Shown: positions 27,094-35,757 of the stretch, in pieces | How positions within the stretch are numbered: position 1 is the first letter of the stretch | How the letters are laid out: each line of letters starts with the position of its first letter | Source: Salegentibacter sediminis | Lineage (GTDB): Bacteria; Bacteroidota; Bacteroidia; Flavobacteriales; Flavobacteriaceae | Reading direction: 5' to 3' | DNA: 64,000 nucleotides | Assembly: GCF_002078605.1 (NCBI RefSeq) | Contig: NZ_MSJR01000001.1 | Span: 124,001 to 188,000 of the forward strand | The notes under the pieces: generated by a model | Database searches by the model: none | Told to the model about the DNA's origin: nothing | Seen by the model: the letters and a program-made list of their open reading frames with translations, nothing else | Translations under genes and position numbers: made by a program

Positions 27094-29511
27094 ATGAAAA
27101 AAAACCACACTTATTTTCTGCTTACCCTACTTTTTATTATTTCCACTCAGGCTTTTTCACAGCATTCAGTTCGCGGAAAGCTGATCGATGAAAACCTTCA
27201 GCCAGTGGCTTTCGCCAATGTTATTTTACTCAGCGCTCAGGATTCGGTTAGTGTTTATAAAGGAACCATTTCGGAAGAAAACGGGGTCTTTAAATTCCTG
27301 GATGTCGAAGAGGATGAATACCTGCTGAAAACCAGTTTTATAGGTTTTGAAGATCATCATGAAATAATCGAGGTTTCCAAAGATCTTGATCTTAACCGGA
27401 TCGAAATTAAAGTTTCCTCTTCTGAACTCGATGAAGTAACCATACAAGCCCGGAAACCTACAATTAATCGCAGTATAGACCGTATTACTTTTGACGTGGA
27501 AAACTCTACGCTTTCCAGCGGAAATTCCTGGGATGTTCTTCGGCAAACTCCGGGAGTGATTCTAAATCAGGGTCAGCTTCAGGTTAGAAACGGCGCAGTT
27601 ACAGTTTATATAAACGACCGAAAGGTGCAACTCAGCGCCGATGAACTCACAACTTTGCTTCAAACCTATTCCGCAGAGAATCTTAAATCGGTTGAGGTGA
27701 TTACCAATCCTCCAGCGAGATATGATGCCGAAGGTGGCGCGGTTATCAATATTAACACTACCAAAGCTTTAAATCCGGGATATAAAGGAAGTCTGGAAGG
27801 GAATTACACCCAGGGAATTGTTCCAAAATATCAAATAGGGACCAGTCACTACTGGAAAGGAGAGAAGCTTAATTTTTTCGCTAATTACAGTTTTAGTCCA
27901 CGAAAAGAGATCAAAAGGGATGAAAGCTATATTAATTTTATAAGTGCACAAAACGCCGGAAATTCCCGTTGGGAAACCGATTTTGAACGTATAACACGCT
28001 CCCAGGCACATAATGCCAATGTAATGTTGGATTATGATTTTGATGCGAAAAATAAACTGAGCTTTTCTTCTTCGATAATGGTTTCTCCTAACAAGACCTT
28101 TAACAACCAGGTTGAGACAGAAATAAGAAATGCCCAGCCGGAACAGCAGGTTAATTCCATGTTTCTATATACCGATAGCAACCTGGAGAATGATGAAAGT
28201 AACATAGCTTTAAACCTTGGTTACACTCACAGCATGGATAATGGCGGAAGTCTTTCTTCCAACTTGCATTATACCCGCTTTGATCAGGACCGAATGCAAA
28301 TGGTGGAAACCGATTATTTTGATGCTGCCGGAGATCCTCTTCAGACCGTCTCGTTTAATACAGATGCCAAGCAGGAGATCGATATTGTAACAGCTCAACT
28401 GGATTTTACAAGTCCTCTCGGTAGTTCAAACTTTGAAGCCGGGGCAAAATTCTCAAATATAAACTCCGGCAGCGGAATTGTTTTTTCTAATGCTGAAAGC
28501 CTGGAAGACCTTTATGATGATCTTTCAGACGATTTTGAATATGACGAGATGGTTTATGCAGCTTATGCCAATATCTCTAAAGATTGGGAAAACTGGAGCA
28601 TGCAGGCCGGTTTGCGAGGAGAATACACCGATCTTGAAGGGAATTCATTATCTATGGAGCAGGTGAATTCACAGGAATATTTCGAATTGTTTCCCACCGC
28701 TTACCTCCAGTACCGCGCTTCAGATGATCATAGTTTTACCCTTGATTACAGCCGCAGGATAGAGCGCCCAAAGTATGAAAGCCTGAATCCCTTCAGGTAT
28801 TTCCTCAATGAAAACGATTATAACGCCGGAAACCCAAATTTAAGAGCGGCCATAAGCAATAACTTCAACTTTAATTATACGCTTAAGGGCTCGTATTTCT
28901 TTGATGTGTATTATCGCGATTATGGTAATTCACCCGCCACGCTGGCTTTTCAGAATAACGACAGGCAATTTATTAGAAGGGTGAGTATGAATTTGCTGGA
29001 GAATAAAACCTACGGGCTGGATATCACCCACGTGAGAATGTTAACCGGTTGGTGGTACTCTCAGTTGTATGCTTCCATTTTTCACGAAGAAAACCGTTTT
29101 GCCGCGCTCGAAAGTGAAATAGAGGCACATACCAATGAAGTTGACGGAGTTCTGGCGCAGCTGTATAATAGTTTTACCCTTTCTAAAGACGGCACCTTAA
29201 CCGGTACGCTCACTTATTTGTATGTGTCAGATTATATGTCTGGCTCATATAATTTTGAACCTTTTTCCACTTTAAGCATCGGACTTCGGAAAACCCTTTG
29301 GAACAATCGTGCGGAGCTTAGCCTTAATGTGAACGATATTTTCGATCAAACCAACACCAGGTTAACTTCCCTATATGCCAATCAGGATAATTCGTTCTTT
29401 GCCCGAGAAGAAACCAGGTATGTAAGAATTGGTTTCAAATACAACTTCGGAAACTTCAGGTTAGAGGATAATAAGCGCAGTATCGATGCCGAGGAGCGGG
29501 ATAGGCTGTAA
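27094..29511 (+). CDS. TonB-dependent receptor, outer membrane beta-barrel family
   Basis: Signal peptide to QAFSQ, then a carboxypeptidase-like regulatory domain at about residues 20-105 (SVRGKLIDENLQPVAFANV). A small plug with VYINDRKVQLSADEL and NPPARYDAEGGAVININT and a long barrel of the OMP_b-brl_3 type follow. The ATG at 27094 is preferred to a TTG at 27085. At 805 aa it is not SusC-like and has no SusD partner. Such receptors take up peptides, siderophores or unknown small compounds. It follows the murein locus but has its own promoter with an inverted repeat, so membership in the murein system is uncertain. Confidence 0.85.
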   Translation: MKKNHTYFLLTLLFIISTQAFSQHSVRGKLIDENLQPVAFANVILLSAQDSVSVYKGTISEENGVFKFLDVEEDEYLLKTSFIGFEDHHEIIEVSKDLDLNRIEIKVSSSELDEVTIQARKPTINRSIDRITFDVENSTLSSGNSWDVLRQTPGVILNQGQLQVRNGAVTVYINDRKVQLSADELTTLLQTYSAENLKSVEVITNPPARYDAEGGAVININTTKALNPGYKGSLEGNYTQGIVPKYQIGTSHYWKGEKLNFFANYSFSPRKEIKRDESYINFISAQNAGNSRWETDFERITRSQAHNANVMLDYDFDAKNKLSFSSSIMVSPNKTFNNQVETEIRNAQPEQQVNSMFLYTDSNLENDESNIALNLGYTHSMDNGGSLSSNLHYTRFDQDRMQMVETDYFDAAGDPLQTVSFNTDAKQEIDIVTAQLDFTSPLGSSNFEAGAKFSNINSGSGIVFSNAESLEDLYDDLSDDFEYDEMVYAAYANISKDWENWSMQAGLRGEYTDLEGNSLSMEQVNSQEYFELFPTAYLQYRASDDHSFTLDYSRRIERPKYESLNPFRYFLNENDYNAGNPNLRAAISNNFNFNYTLKGSYFFDVYYRDYGNSPATLAFQNNDRQFIRRVSMNLLENKTYGLDITHVRMLTGWWYSQLYASIFHEENRFAALESEIEAHTNEVDGVLAQLYNSFTLSKDGTLTGTLTYLYVSDYMSGSYNFEPFSTLSIGLRKTLWNNRAELSLNVNDIFDQTNTRLTSLYANQDNSFFAREETRYVRIGFKYNFGNFRLEDNKRSIDAEERDRL

Positions 29512-29582
29512 TTTAAATTATCATTTAAAAGAACTAATTATCTGAAAATTAGTGAAAAAAACTTCAAGCTATCCTTGGAAGT

Positions 29583-29612
29583 TTGGGGGCGTTCTTTTAT
29601 TTCTTAATTTTG
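29583..29612 (+). promoter_or_regulatory. Consensus Bacteroidetes promoter of dusB
   Basis: TTG at 29583-29585, a 19-bp spacer and TAATTTTG at 29605-29612 match the primary sigma consensus exactly. The start codon GTG lies 19 bp downstream, giving a very short leader. Confidence 0.8.
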
Positions 29613-29631
29613 CAGCCCAAAATAAACCAAC

Positions 29632-30624
29632 GTGGCTAAAATAGGAAACATAGATGTAGGAGACTTCCCGTTGCTGCTGGCACCGATGGAAGATGTGAGC
29701 GACCCGCCATTCAGGGCACTTTGTAAAGAACAGGGTGCCGATGTGGTTTACACTGAATTTATCTCTTCTGAAGGGCTTATTCGCGATGCTGCCAAAAGCA
29801 CGATGAAGCTGGATATCTACGAGAAAGAGCGTCCTGTGGGCATACAGATCTTTGGGGCTAACCTGGAATCTATGCTACAATCGGTAGAGATCGTAGAGAA
29901 ATCTAATCCCGATATAATTGATATTAACTTTGGTTGCCCCGTAAAAAAGGTGGTTTCAAAAGGCGCCGGCGCCGGTATTTTAAAGGATATAGACCTTATG
30001 GTTTCCTTAACCGAAGCTATGGTGAAACATACTCATTTACCCGTTACTGTAAAAACCCGCCTGGGTTGGGATAACGATTCTATCAAGATCGTTGAGGTTG
30101 CAGAAAGACTTCAGGATGTGGGCTGCCAGGCTATCTCTATTCACGGGCGTACCCGCGTGCAGATGTATAAAGGAGAAGCCAACTGGAAACCTATCGCCGA
30201 GGTTAAAAATAATTCCAGAATGCATATCCCGGTTTTTGGAAACGGCGATGTCGATTCTCCAGAGAAAGCGATGGAAATGCGCGATAAGTTTGGACTTGAT
30301 GGCGCTATGATTGGCCGTGCAAGTATTGGTTACCCGTGGTTTTTTAGGGAAGTAAAACATTTCTTTGAAACCGGAGAACATATGGCTCCTCCTACTTTGG
30401 AAGAGCGTGTACAAGCGGCAAGACGCCACCTGCAAATGGCAATTGACTGGAAAGGAGAAAAACTTGGGGTTTTTGAAACCCGTCGTCATTATACCAATTA
30501 TTTTAAAGGAATTCCGCACTTTAAGGAATACCGCATGAAAATGGTGACCAGCGATGATGCCGCCGATGTGTTTGCGGCTTTTGATGAGGTGGAAAAAGAA
30601 TTTGCCGGCTACCAGTTCGTTTAA
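29632..30624 (+). CDS. dusB: tRNA-dihydrouridine synthase, DusB type
   Basis: FMN- and NADPH-dependent enzyme that reduces uridines in the tRNA D-loop. The GTG start is supported by the promoter directly upstream and by the sequence MAKIGNIDVGDFPLLLAPMEDVSD, with the conserved LAPMEDVSD. The catalytic cysteine is in NFGCPVKKVV near residue 103, followed by KTRLGW, ISIHGRTR and FGNGDV, the flavin-binding barrel motifs. At 330 aa it fits DusB. It converges on the LolC/E-type gene; the 73-bp gap has no clear terminator. Confidence 0.95.
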   Translation: MAKIGNIDVGDFPLLLAPMEDVSDPPFRALCKEQGADVVYTEFISSEGLIRDAAKSTMKLDIYEKERPVGIQIFGANLESMLQSVEIVEKSNPDIIDINFGCPVKKVVSKGAGAGILKDIDLMVSLTEAMVKHTHLPVTVKTRLGWDNDSIKIVEVAERLQDVGCQAISIHGRTRVQMYKGEANWKPIAEVKNNSRMHIPVFGNGDVDSPEKAMEMRDKFGLDGAMIGRASIGYPWFFREVKHFFETGEHMAPPTLEERVQAARRHLQMAIDWKGEKLGVFETRRHYTNYFKGIPHFKEYRMKMVTSDDAADVFAAFDEVEKEFAGYQFV

Positions 30625-30697
30625 AATTTCAACTAAAATATTTAATGAGTCCTTTAATTTATTTCAGGGAGATGGCCGATAAGGCCTGAGGCTGAAT

Positions 30698-31906
30698 CTA
30701 TTTAGCCTGCAAAGCTTTTTTGCTTCTACCGGCAGCAATATAGGAGGCTCCAAAGCCTAAAATCCCAATGGTAAAGAACACTATAAGAATATTTTCAAGC
30801 TTTATAGCTACCGGATAAGGCAGGCTGGGAGTGATCATTACCAATTCGAACTGCATTTGCAGATAAATAAGGATTATAGCGAAAATCAATCCTAAAACCC
30901 CACCAAGTAAGGTCATTAGCATTCCCTGGGTAAAAAAGATCTGTTTTATTTGAGAAGTACTGGCGCCAAGGCTATAAAGGGTTTTAATGTTTTCCCGCTT
31001 GTCCAGAATCACCATAATAATTGAACCTACTACATTAAAAAGGGCAATAATCAGCACCAGGGTAAAGATGAGATAAACCGCGAGGTTTTCGGTATTCAGC
31101 ATCTTATAGAGGGTTTCGTTTAGCTGCGCCCTGTTTTTCAGGATTACCCCGTCTTCAAAAACCGGGGTGATCTCCTTGCTGATATCTGATGGAATTATCC
31201 CGGGTTTTAATTTTATTTCCACCGCCGAATAAGTGTCCTCATCAAGATCTAACAGGTTTCTCGCAAGGCCTAGATTGGCAAAAACATATTTGCCGTCCAA
31301 TTCTTCGTTGATGCTGTAAATCCCGCTGGTAATTACCTGTTGGGTATTAAAAGCGGCATCTGGATTGGCAAGACTTACCTGGCCTTTTCCGGGTTTTGGA
31401 ACCCATAGTTTCAACAGCCTTTGATAGTTAAAAACGCTAAGCCCGAGTTTCCTGGAAATCGTATTCCCCACAACCACCTGTGCTTCACTATCGGTTAGCC
31501 AGCTACCGTTTACGATGGCGCTGTCTATTTGGTTGACCAGGCGGTAATTTTTATCTACGCCTTTGATATAAGCCCAGTCGTTCTTCTCGCGGTAATCCAG
31601 GAAAACCCGCTCCTCAATCACTTTAGTGAAAGTGGCTATGCCTTCAATTGCTGAAAGCTTTTCGGCCTGGGCTTCATCAAAATGAAATGTTTTTCCGCTT
31701 TGGGGCAGTACTTTAAGATCGGGGTCGAATTCATTGGAAAACTGAAGGCTGAAATCCTTCAATCCCGCAAATCCCGAAAGGACTATAAATAGAGAAAAGG
31801 CCCCCGCAAACACCCCAATGGCCGCAATAATCGTGATAATATTAATCGCGTTATTGCTGCTTTTGGTAAAAAGATAGCGCCTGGCGATGTACAGCGGAAA
31901 CTTCAA
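30698..31906 (-). CDS. LolC/LolE-type ABC transporter permease (FtsX family)
   Basis: Inner-membrane protein with one N-terminal helix (about residues 25-48), a large periplasmic MacB-like domain and three C-terminal helices, the FtsX/LolC layout. The N-terminal FPLYIARRYLFTKSS and the YLIFTLVLIIALFNVVGSI helix are typical of the lipoprotein-releasing branch. In Bacteroidetes it would help to extract lipoproteins from the inner membrane with a LolD ATPase encoded elsewhere. It starts 1 bp after the rbfA stop on the minus strand, so the two are co-transcribed. Whether it moves lipoproteins is a family inference. Confidence 0.88.
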   Translation of the reverse strand: MKFPLYIARRYLFTKSSNNAINIITIIAAIGVFAGAFSLFIVLSGFAGLKDFSLQFSNEFDPDLKVLPQSGKTFHFDEAQAEKLSAIEGIATFTKVIEERVFLDYREKNDWAYIKGVDKNYRLVNQIDSAIVNGSWLTDSEAQVVVGNTISRKLGLSVFNYQRLLKLWVPKPGKGQVSLANPDAAFNTQQVITSGIYSINEELDGKYVFANLGLARNLLDLDEDTYSAVEIKLKPGIIPSDISKEITPVFEDGVILKNRAQLNETLYKMLNTENLAVYLIFTLVLIIALFNVVGSIIMVILDKRENIKTLYSLGASTSQIKQIFFTQGMLMTLLGGVLGLIFAIILIYLQMQFELVMITPSLPYPVAIKLENILIVFFTIGILGFGASYIAAGRSKKALQAK

Positions 31907-31907
31907 A

Positions 31908-32300
31908 TTAAGATTTTTTCCTTTTATCCAGTAAATCAGGATTGGAGATAGGATTTTCGTCTCCTTTAATAGATTTTTCTATGTTTTCTATATACTCCAG
32001 CGAATCGTCTATAAAATAAGAGATCTCCGGCATCTTGCGCAGCTGATTTCTGGTGCGTTGTGCCAGTTCGTGTTTTATCTTTGGCTTAGCCGTATTTATC
32101 TCCTCCAGGATCTCCTGGGCGAATTTCGTTGGAAAGATGCTGAGGTAAGCCTTGGCGATAGATAGGTCTGTAGTGACCTTTACCTTGGAAACCGAAATCA
32201 GAATTCCCGTTCTTCCCGCTTCCCTAAGGTTATTCTGAAGGATATCTGCTAAATCCTTTTGTAAAACCCCGCCTATTTTCTTTTGTCTGTTTGTTTCCAT
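31908..32300 (-). CDS. rbfA: Ribosome-binding factor A
   Basis: Small KH-like protein (130 aa from METNRQKKIG) that binds the 30S subunit and helps mature 16S rRNA. Conserved features are QKDLADILQNN, ISVSKVKVTTDLSIAKAYLSIFP and RKMPEISYFIDDSLEY. The start at 32300 is chosen because the upstream in-frame stretch has no family similarity and a perfect -7 box, TATTTTTG on the minus strand (32305-32312), ends only 4 bp before the ATG. This suggests a leaderless or nearly leaderless message. The LolC/E-type gene follows immediately. Confidence 0.93.
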   Translation of the reverse strand: METNRQKKIGGVLQKDLADILQNNLREAGRTGILISVSKVKVTTDLSIAKAYLSIFPTKFAQEILEEINTAKPKIKHELAQRTRNQLRKMPEISYFIDDSLEYIENIEKSIKGDENPISNPDLLDKRKKS

Positions 32301-32304
32301 ACTG

Positions 32305-32312
32305 CAAAAATA
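32305..32312 (-). promoter_or_regulatory. Promoter -7 box of rbfA
   Basis: The minus strand reads TATTTTTG, an exact TAnnTTTG, 4 bp before the rbfA ATG. No TTG is correctly placed upstream. Confidence 0.5.
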
Positions 32313-32454
32313 GCTAATTAAAAATTCCCGAACTTTGGTTTTATGAAAATACCCATTTCCTTTGCTGAAAACAAAAAGAATGGCCATCTCTTCCCGATAA
32401 TCACCGGGATGATATAAACAAAACTAAAGCATTGAATTATAATTTTTTGTGCAG

Positions 32455-32883
32455 ATGAAAAAAATTGAACATATAGGCATTGCCGTAAAAGACCTTGAGG
32501 CAGCCAATGCCACCTATAAAGCCTTGCTAAAAAGCGAGCCTTACAAAACCGAAACCGTGGAAAGTGAAGGCGTAAGCACCTCATTTTTTAAAACCGGCGA
32601 AAGCAAGATAGAGCTGCTGGCCGCCACGAAGCCCGACAGCCCCGTTGCCAAATTCATAGAAAAACGAGGGGAAGGCATTCACCACATCGCCTTTGCCGTA
32701 GACGATATTGAAGCCGAGATTAAGCGGTTGGAAGCCGAAGGTTTTCAACTGCTGAATAAAAGTCCTAAACCCGGTGCCGACAATAAGCTGGTGGCTTTTC
32801 TACACCCTAAAAGTTCACATGGGGTATTAGTAGAACTTTGTATGGAAAAAAATCAGCGCGGAGAGAAGGAAAAAAGCAAGTAA
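32455..32883 (+). CDS. mce: Methylmalonyl-CoA epimerase
   Basis: VOC-fold metalloenzyme that interconverts (R)- and (S)-methylmalonyl-CoA in propionate metabolism. It starts MKKIEHIGIAVKDLEAA; the ATG at 32455 is preferred to a GTG at 32449. Metal ligands are visible as His in EHIGIAV, His in IHHIAFAV and Glu in VLVELCME, with the inter-domain repeat expected of the family. The 142 aa length is normal. It is divergent from rbfA and followed by a tRNA gene. Glyoxalase relatives share the fold, but the whole-length pattern fits the epimerase. Confidence 0.92.
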   Translation: MKKIEHIGIAVKDLEAANATYKALLKSEPYKTETVESEGVSTSFFKTGESKIELLAATKPDSPVAKFIEKRGEGIHHIAFAVDDIEAEIKRLEAEGFQLLNKSPKPGADNKLVAFLHPKSSHGVLVELCMEKNQRGEKEKSK

Positions 32884-32900
32884 GGAAATTGCGTTAAGTC

Positions 32901-32931
32901 TTGCAGAGATTGAAAATATGTGCTAATATTG
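32901..32931 (+). promoter_or_regulatory. Probable promoter of the tRNA gene
   Basis: TTG at 32901-32903, a 20-bp spacer and TAATATTG at 32924-32931 (one mismatch to TAnnTTTG) lie 38 bp before the mature tRNA 5' end. Confidence 0.5.
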
Positions 32932-32969
32932 CACTCCTAAAATTCGGGTATTTTAATAATATCGGGATT

Positions 32970-33043
32970 GGTCCTATAGCTCAGCTGGTTAGAGCACTTG
33001 ACTCATAATCAAGGGGTCCCTGGTTCGAGCCCAGGTGGGACCA
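32970..33043 (+). tRNA. tRNA with CAU anticodon (Met elongator, or Ile2)
   Basis: A 74-nt cloverleaf: acceptor GGTCCTA/TGGGACC with discriminator A, D-arm with AGCTCAGCTGGTTAGAGC, anticodon stem CTTGA/TCAAG with loop CTCATAA (anticodon CAT), and T-arm CCTGG-TTCGAGC-CCAGG. CCA is not encoded. It is not the initiator, because the first pair G-C is matched and the three G-C pairs of the anticodon stem are absent. Elongator Met and the lysidine-modified Ile2 share this anticodon and cannot be separated by eye. Confidence 0.95.
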
Positions 33044-33050
33044 CAGAAAA

Positions 33051-33074
33051 CCTCGCTTTTTGCGGGGTTTTTTT
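33051..33074 (+). terminator. Terminator after tRNA
   Basis: CCTCGC-TTTTT-GCGGGG hairpin (one T-G pair) followed by seven T, 8 bp after the tRNA. Confidence 0.85.
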
Positions 33075-33084
33075 ATGGCTTGTT

Positions 33085-33113
33085 TTGAGCGAATTTTTGT
33101 CTAATTATTTTTG
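33085..33113 (+). promoter_or_regulatory. Near-consensus promoter inside a gene-free stretch
   Basis: TTG at 33085-33087, an 18-bp spacer and a perfect TATTTTTG box at 33106-33113. No open reading frame of convincing quality follows before 33540, so it should drive a non-coding RNA or a long leader. Confidence 0.55.
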
Positions 33114-33265
33114 ATTACTTGTTCGATCCCGGAGCCTGTCCAGATGTAATGGGGATGAAACCACCAACGAATATCTAGCTTTCAGCCAACCAGAGCTATC
33201 GCAGTTTTTTCTCTATGTTATTCCTACTGAAGGATTTAAACCTTCTTCGAGAAAACTTCAAAATC

Positions 33266-33281
33266 TACCACTTTTGTGGTA
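33266..33281. repeat. Perfect palindrome TACCAC-TTTT-GTGGTA
   Basis: 6-bp arms with a 4-bp centre, about 260 bp upstream of the LuxR-type gene. It could be an operator or an RNA hairpin. Confidence 0.4.
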
Positions 33282-33444
33282 TTTCAGGATTTGTTTTTGC
33301 GCTTTACCTTAGCAACTTTAATAATGGGAGATAAGTAGGCAGGGATCCTCCAGGAAGTTTGGGTAGGGCATAGCTTCCGGGAGATATGTTTGGGGCATAA
33401 AAGTAAAATTTGGTCCAGCCTAAATTTGTTTTCCCAATTAAGGA

Positions 33445-33475
33445 AAAAACCTTCAGAGTATTTCTGAAGGTTTTT
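33445..33475 (+). terminator. Strong terminator hairpin with no assigned gene upstream
   Basis: AAAAACCTTCAGA and TCTGAAGGTTTTT form a 13-bp stem around a 5-nt loop, with the T run at the end of the right arm. The nearest upstream gene is the tRNA, which already has its own terminator. Confidence 0.75.
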
Positions 33476-33539
33476 CTATTTAGTAACTTCTGATGGATTT
33501 TCTATATTAGCATCCTTATCCTCTCAAAGCCAGCAAAGA

Positions 33540-34346
33540 ATGCAAAGCGACCTGCAAAAAATTTCTGATCACTGGGCCAGGGCATATTCCTGCAAACTAA
33601 ACGGAACCGAATCTTTTAAGCTTTCCGAAGAATTCAAAAGACTAATTGCGCTTACCACTCCTGGAAATTCCTATTCCTATATCGTAAATCTTCTGGATAT
33701 GAGCCTGGAATATTTATCGGATTCCGCTTCGATTTTTATAGGAAAAGCTCTTGAAAATATTCAATTACAGGATTTGATGCAAAATATACTGCCTTCAGAA
33801 GTGGAGAAGATCAAACTTAAAAGTCAGGTTATTAGTCAGTTTTATACTCAATTTTTGAATAAGCAGGAGGGATTGGATTATAAGAACATCTTTTCCTATC
33901 GTATGCAGGATGCGGCGGGTTGTATTAGAACGATGTTATACCAGGCCATACCTCTTAGCCTTTCAGAAACAGGAACTCCGGCTTATGTTTTATGTATCCA
34001 AACCGATGTGTCTCATCTAAAGATCACTGGCAGTAATGCGGTTAGTTTCCTGCACATAAATGGAGGGCCATCTTATTTTAATGTAGATTCAGCCACGGCC
34101 AGTTTTGATCCTGCCAATTGTGATAGCCAAAATTTTAATGAACTGTTTACAGAAAGGGAAAAGCAAATCATCAATAAATTTACCCAGGGCCTAAATGCAA
34201 GGCAAATTGCAGAGGAAATGCATCTCTCTATCCATACGGTGAAAACCCATAGAAGAAATATTCTTCAAAAAAGCGGGTGCAATAACACCACTGAGCTAGT
34301 TGCTAAATGTCTCTCATCAGGGATTATTTCCCCGGGATTGCAGTAA
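33540..34346 (+). CDS. LuxR-type helix-turn-helix transcriptional regulator
   Basis: 268 aa. The C-terminus (about residues 198-262) is a clear LuxR/NarL HTH, with FTEREKQIINKFTQGLNARQIAEEMHLS and HTVKTHRRNILQKSG. The N-terminal 190 aa have a PAS-like feel (LLDMSLEYLSDS, ALENIQLQDLMQNILPSE, AYVLCIQTDVSHLK) but no receiver domain with a phosphorylated Asp is visible. This architecture, a PAS-like sensor plus LuxR HTH, is frequent in Flavobacteriia. A ligand-sensing single-component regulator is the simplest reading. Targets are unknown; the TACCAC palindrome upstream may be its own site. Confidence 0.8.
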   Translation: MQSDLQKISDHWARAYSCKLNGTESFKLSEEFKRLIALTTPGNSYSYIVNLLDMSLEYLSDSASIFIGKALENIQLQDLMQNILPSEVEKIKLKSQVISQFYTQFLNKQEGLDYKNIFSYRMQDAAGCIRTMLYQAIPLSLSETGTPAYVLCIQTDVSHLKITGSNAVSFLHINGGPSYFNVDSATASFDPANCDSQNFNELFTEREKQIINKFTQGLNARQIAEEMHLSIHTVKTHRRNILQKSGCNNTTELVAKCLSSGIISPGLQ

Positions 34347-34548
34347 ACGCCCTTTTTTTATTTTACCATCGGGCATTTTATTTACTGAATTCCATTTTTT
34401 GTAAAGAATGCGATAACTGATATGTCTAAATAATTTTTCAGCAGTTTAGCCTATTAACGCTTTGTTTTTATCATCCAACCTTTTATAGAGAGGTAAGGTT
34501 TTTCTATTCAAATCCATCATTTTCATCTTCAGAAAGATAATGAGCCTT

Positions 34549-35685
34549 TTAATAAGCCACCTGAAATTGTACTAACATCTTACTGGAATCGTATTGTGAT
34601 GTTCCGGGTAAATTGTGTTTATAATCATTGATTACGCCTACAAGCGATAATTTAGCATCATAACTTCCGGCAAATACCAGGCTTAACATAGGGACATAAG
34701 TATTAATCTCATCATCTTCAACAGCAGTATTTTTGTCCAGATATTCCTGTCTGAAACTTAATTCCAGGGCCCGGAGCCGGGGAGCCTGAAGTCGATATTG
34801 CAAACTGTAGAGGAAATAAAAACCTTCCATCGTGTAATTGTCAAGGTTGGGGAGAGGGTCTTCAGAGAGGCGGAAAGCCTCAAAATTAGTCCCTTTTTTA
34901 TATTCGGCATTGATATCAAGGTCGAACCTGTTTCCCAGGGCTTGCTGGAGCTGCCCGTCGATACCATAAGCCCTGGCTTTTTGCCCATGATAACTGGCTT
35001 TGCCGCCATTCAGTCCAATTTTCAATACAGGAAGAGGCATGTATTCCAGGCGCAATGTTAAATTTTTGGAGCTGTCATTATCGCTGATTATGTTTTTATT
35101 ATTACCATTATAAACCGTAAGGTAGTAGGAAAAAATATTTGATTTTAGGGATCCAAAAGCAGCAGCTCCTATTTGAAAACTTTGCCAGCCGTTGCGGCCA
35201 AAAAGGGAATACTGCCTGGACCAGGCATAGGAATTATCAAGCTGGAAAGGATGCAGATCTTCCAGCCCAAAAAATGGCCTGAACTGGCCAAACCTTAATT
35301 TGAGAAAAGAATTATGATAGTAAGTTATAAAGGCATTTTCCAGTACTTTTCCGCTTACTTGCTCCTTTTTGAAATCAGCCAGATTCACCATAAGGGAAGT
35401 CGAAATCCTGTCATTAATAAAGAAAGTGGTAGATAAACGCGCGTATTGCATTTCAAAGGAGTTGCTTACAACATCCTCATCGGTGTAGTGCTGCCCCAGG
35501 TAATCTATATTTTTGTTTAATGAGGTTGTATATCTGCCTACGACCAGGGCATTCAATTTAAATTTTCTTTTATAAAAGGAGTAGTCTTCAATCAGGCTAT
35601 CATTTTGTGCAAATCCATTTAAATTACTCAGAAGCACAAAAATTATGGTAAATATTGAAATACTGTAGTTTGAACAGCTTTTCAT
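34549..35685 (-). CDS. Porin of the OprP/OprO (phosphate-selective porin) type
   Basis: Outer-membrane beta-barrel of 378 aa with a signal peptide ending LNGFAQ. Repeated amphipathic strands, FEMQYARLSTTFFINDRIS and LKLRFGQFRPFFGLED, resemble Pfam porin O/P. The C-terminal residues MLVQFQVAY end in an aromatic residue, as barrel proteins do. It is divergent from the usp-SLC13-pckA operon across 400 bp. It may let anions or dicarboxylates through the outer membrane for the SLC13 permease; that link is inferred from position only. Confidence 0.75.
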   Translation of the reverse strand: MKSCSNYSISIFTIIFVLLSNLNGFAQNDSLIEDYSFYKRKFKLNALVVGRYTTSLNKNIDYLGQHYTDEDVVSNSFEMQYARLSTTFFINDRISTSLMVNLADFKKEQVSGKVLENAFITYYHNSFLKLRFGQFRPFFGLEDLHPFQLDNSYAWSRQYSLFGRNGWQSFQIGAAAFGSLKSNIFSYYLTVYNGNNKNIISDNDSSKNLTLRLEYMPLPVLKIGLNGGKASYHGQKARAYGIDGQLQQALGNRFDLDINAEYKKGTNFEAFRLSEDPLPNLDNYTMEGFYFLYSLQYRLQAPRLRALELSFRQEYLDKNTAVEDDEINTYVPMLSLVFAGSYDAKLSLVGVINDYKHNLPGTSQYDSSKMLVQFQVAY

Positions 35686-35757
35686 AGCGGTAAAATTCAG
35701 ATTAGTAGAAAGGGGATATTTTTTTGTAAAGATAGGTATATGCCGGAGCCAAAAAAT

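Larger units (their letters stand above)
33120..33475 (+). ncRNA. Candidate structured RNA of about 350 nt (or long leader of the LuxR gene)
   Basis: The 465-bp interval 33075-33539 has no convincing gene. It is bracketed by a promoter (33085-33113) and a 13-bp terminator hairpin (33445-33475). Several local inverted repeats lie between: GAAGG-N7-CCTTC near 33228-33244, TACCAC-TTTT-GTGGTA at 33266-33281, and CCAGGAAG paired with CTTCCGGG in 33350-33390. I do not recognise tmRNA, RNase P, SRP or 6S landmarks. The transcript would be premature termination of the regulator mRNA if the hairpin is an attenuator. Confidence 0.35.

Noticed and set aside
33120-33150. Sequence resembling a tRNA T-arm (GTTCGATCCCGGAG) downstream of the tRNA, possible att site
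   Set aside because: Similarity is limited to the generic TTCGA-CC core, there is no integrase gene and no longer direct repeat of the tRNA 3' end.
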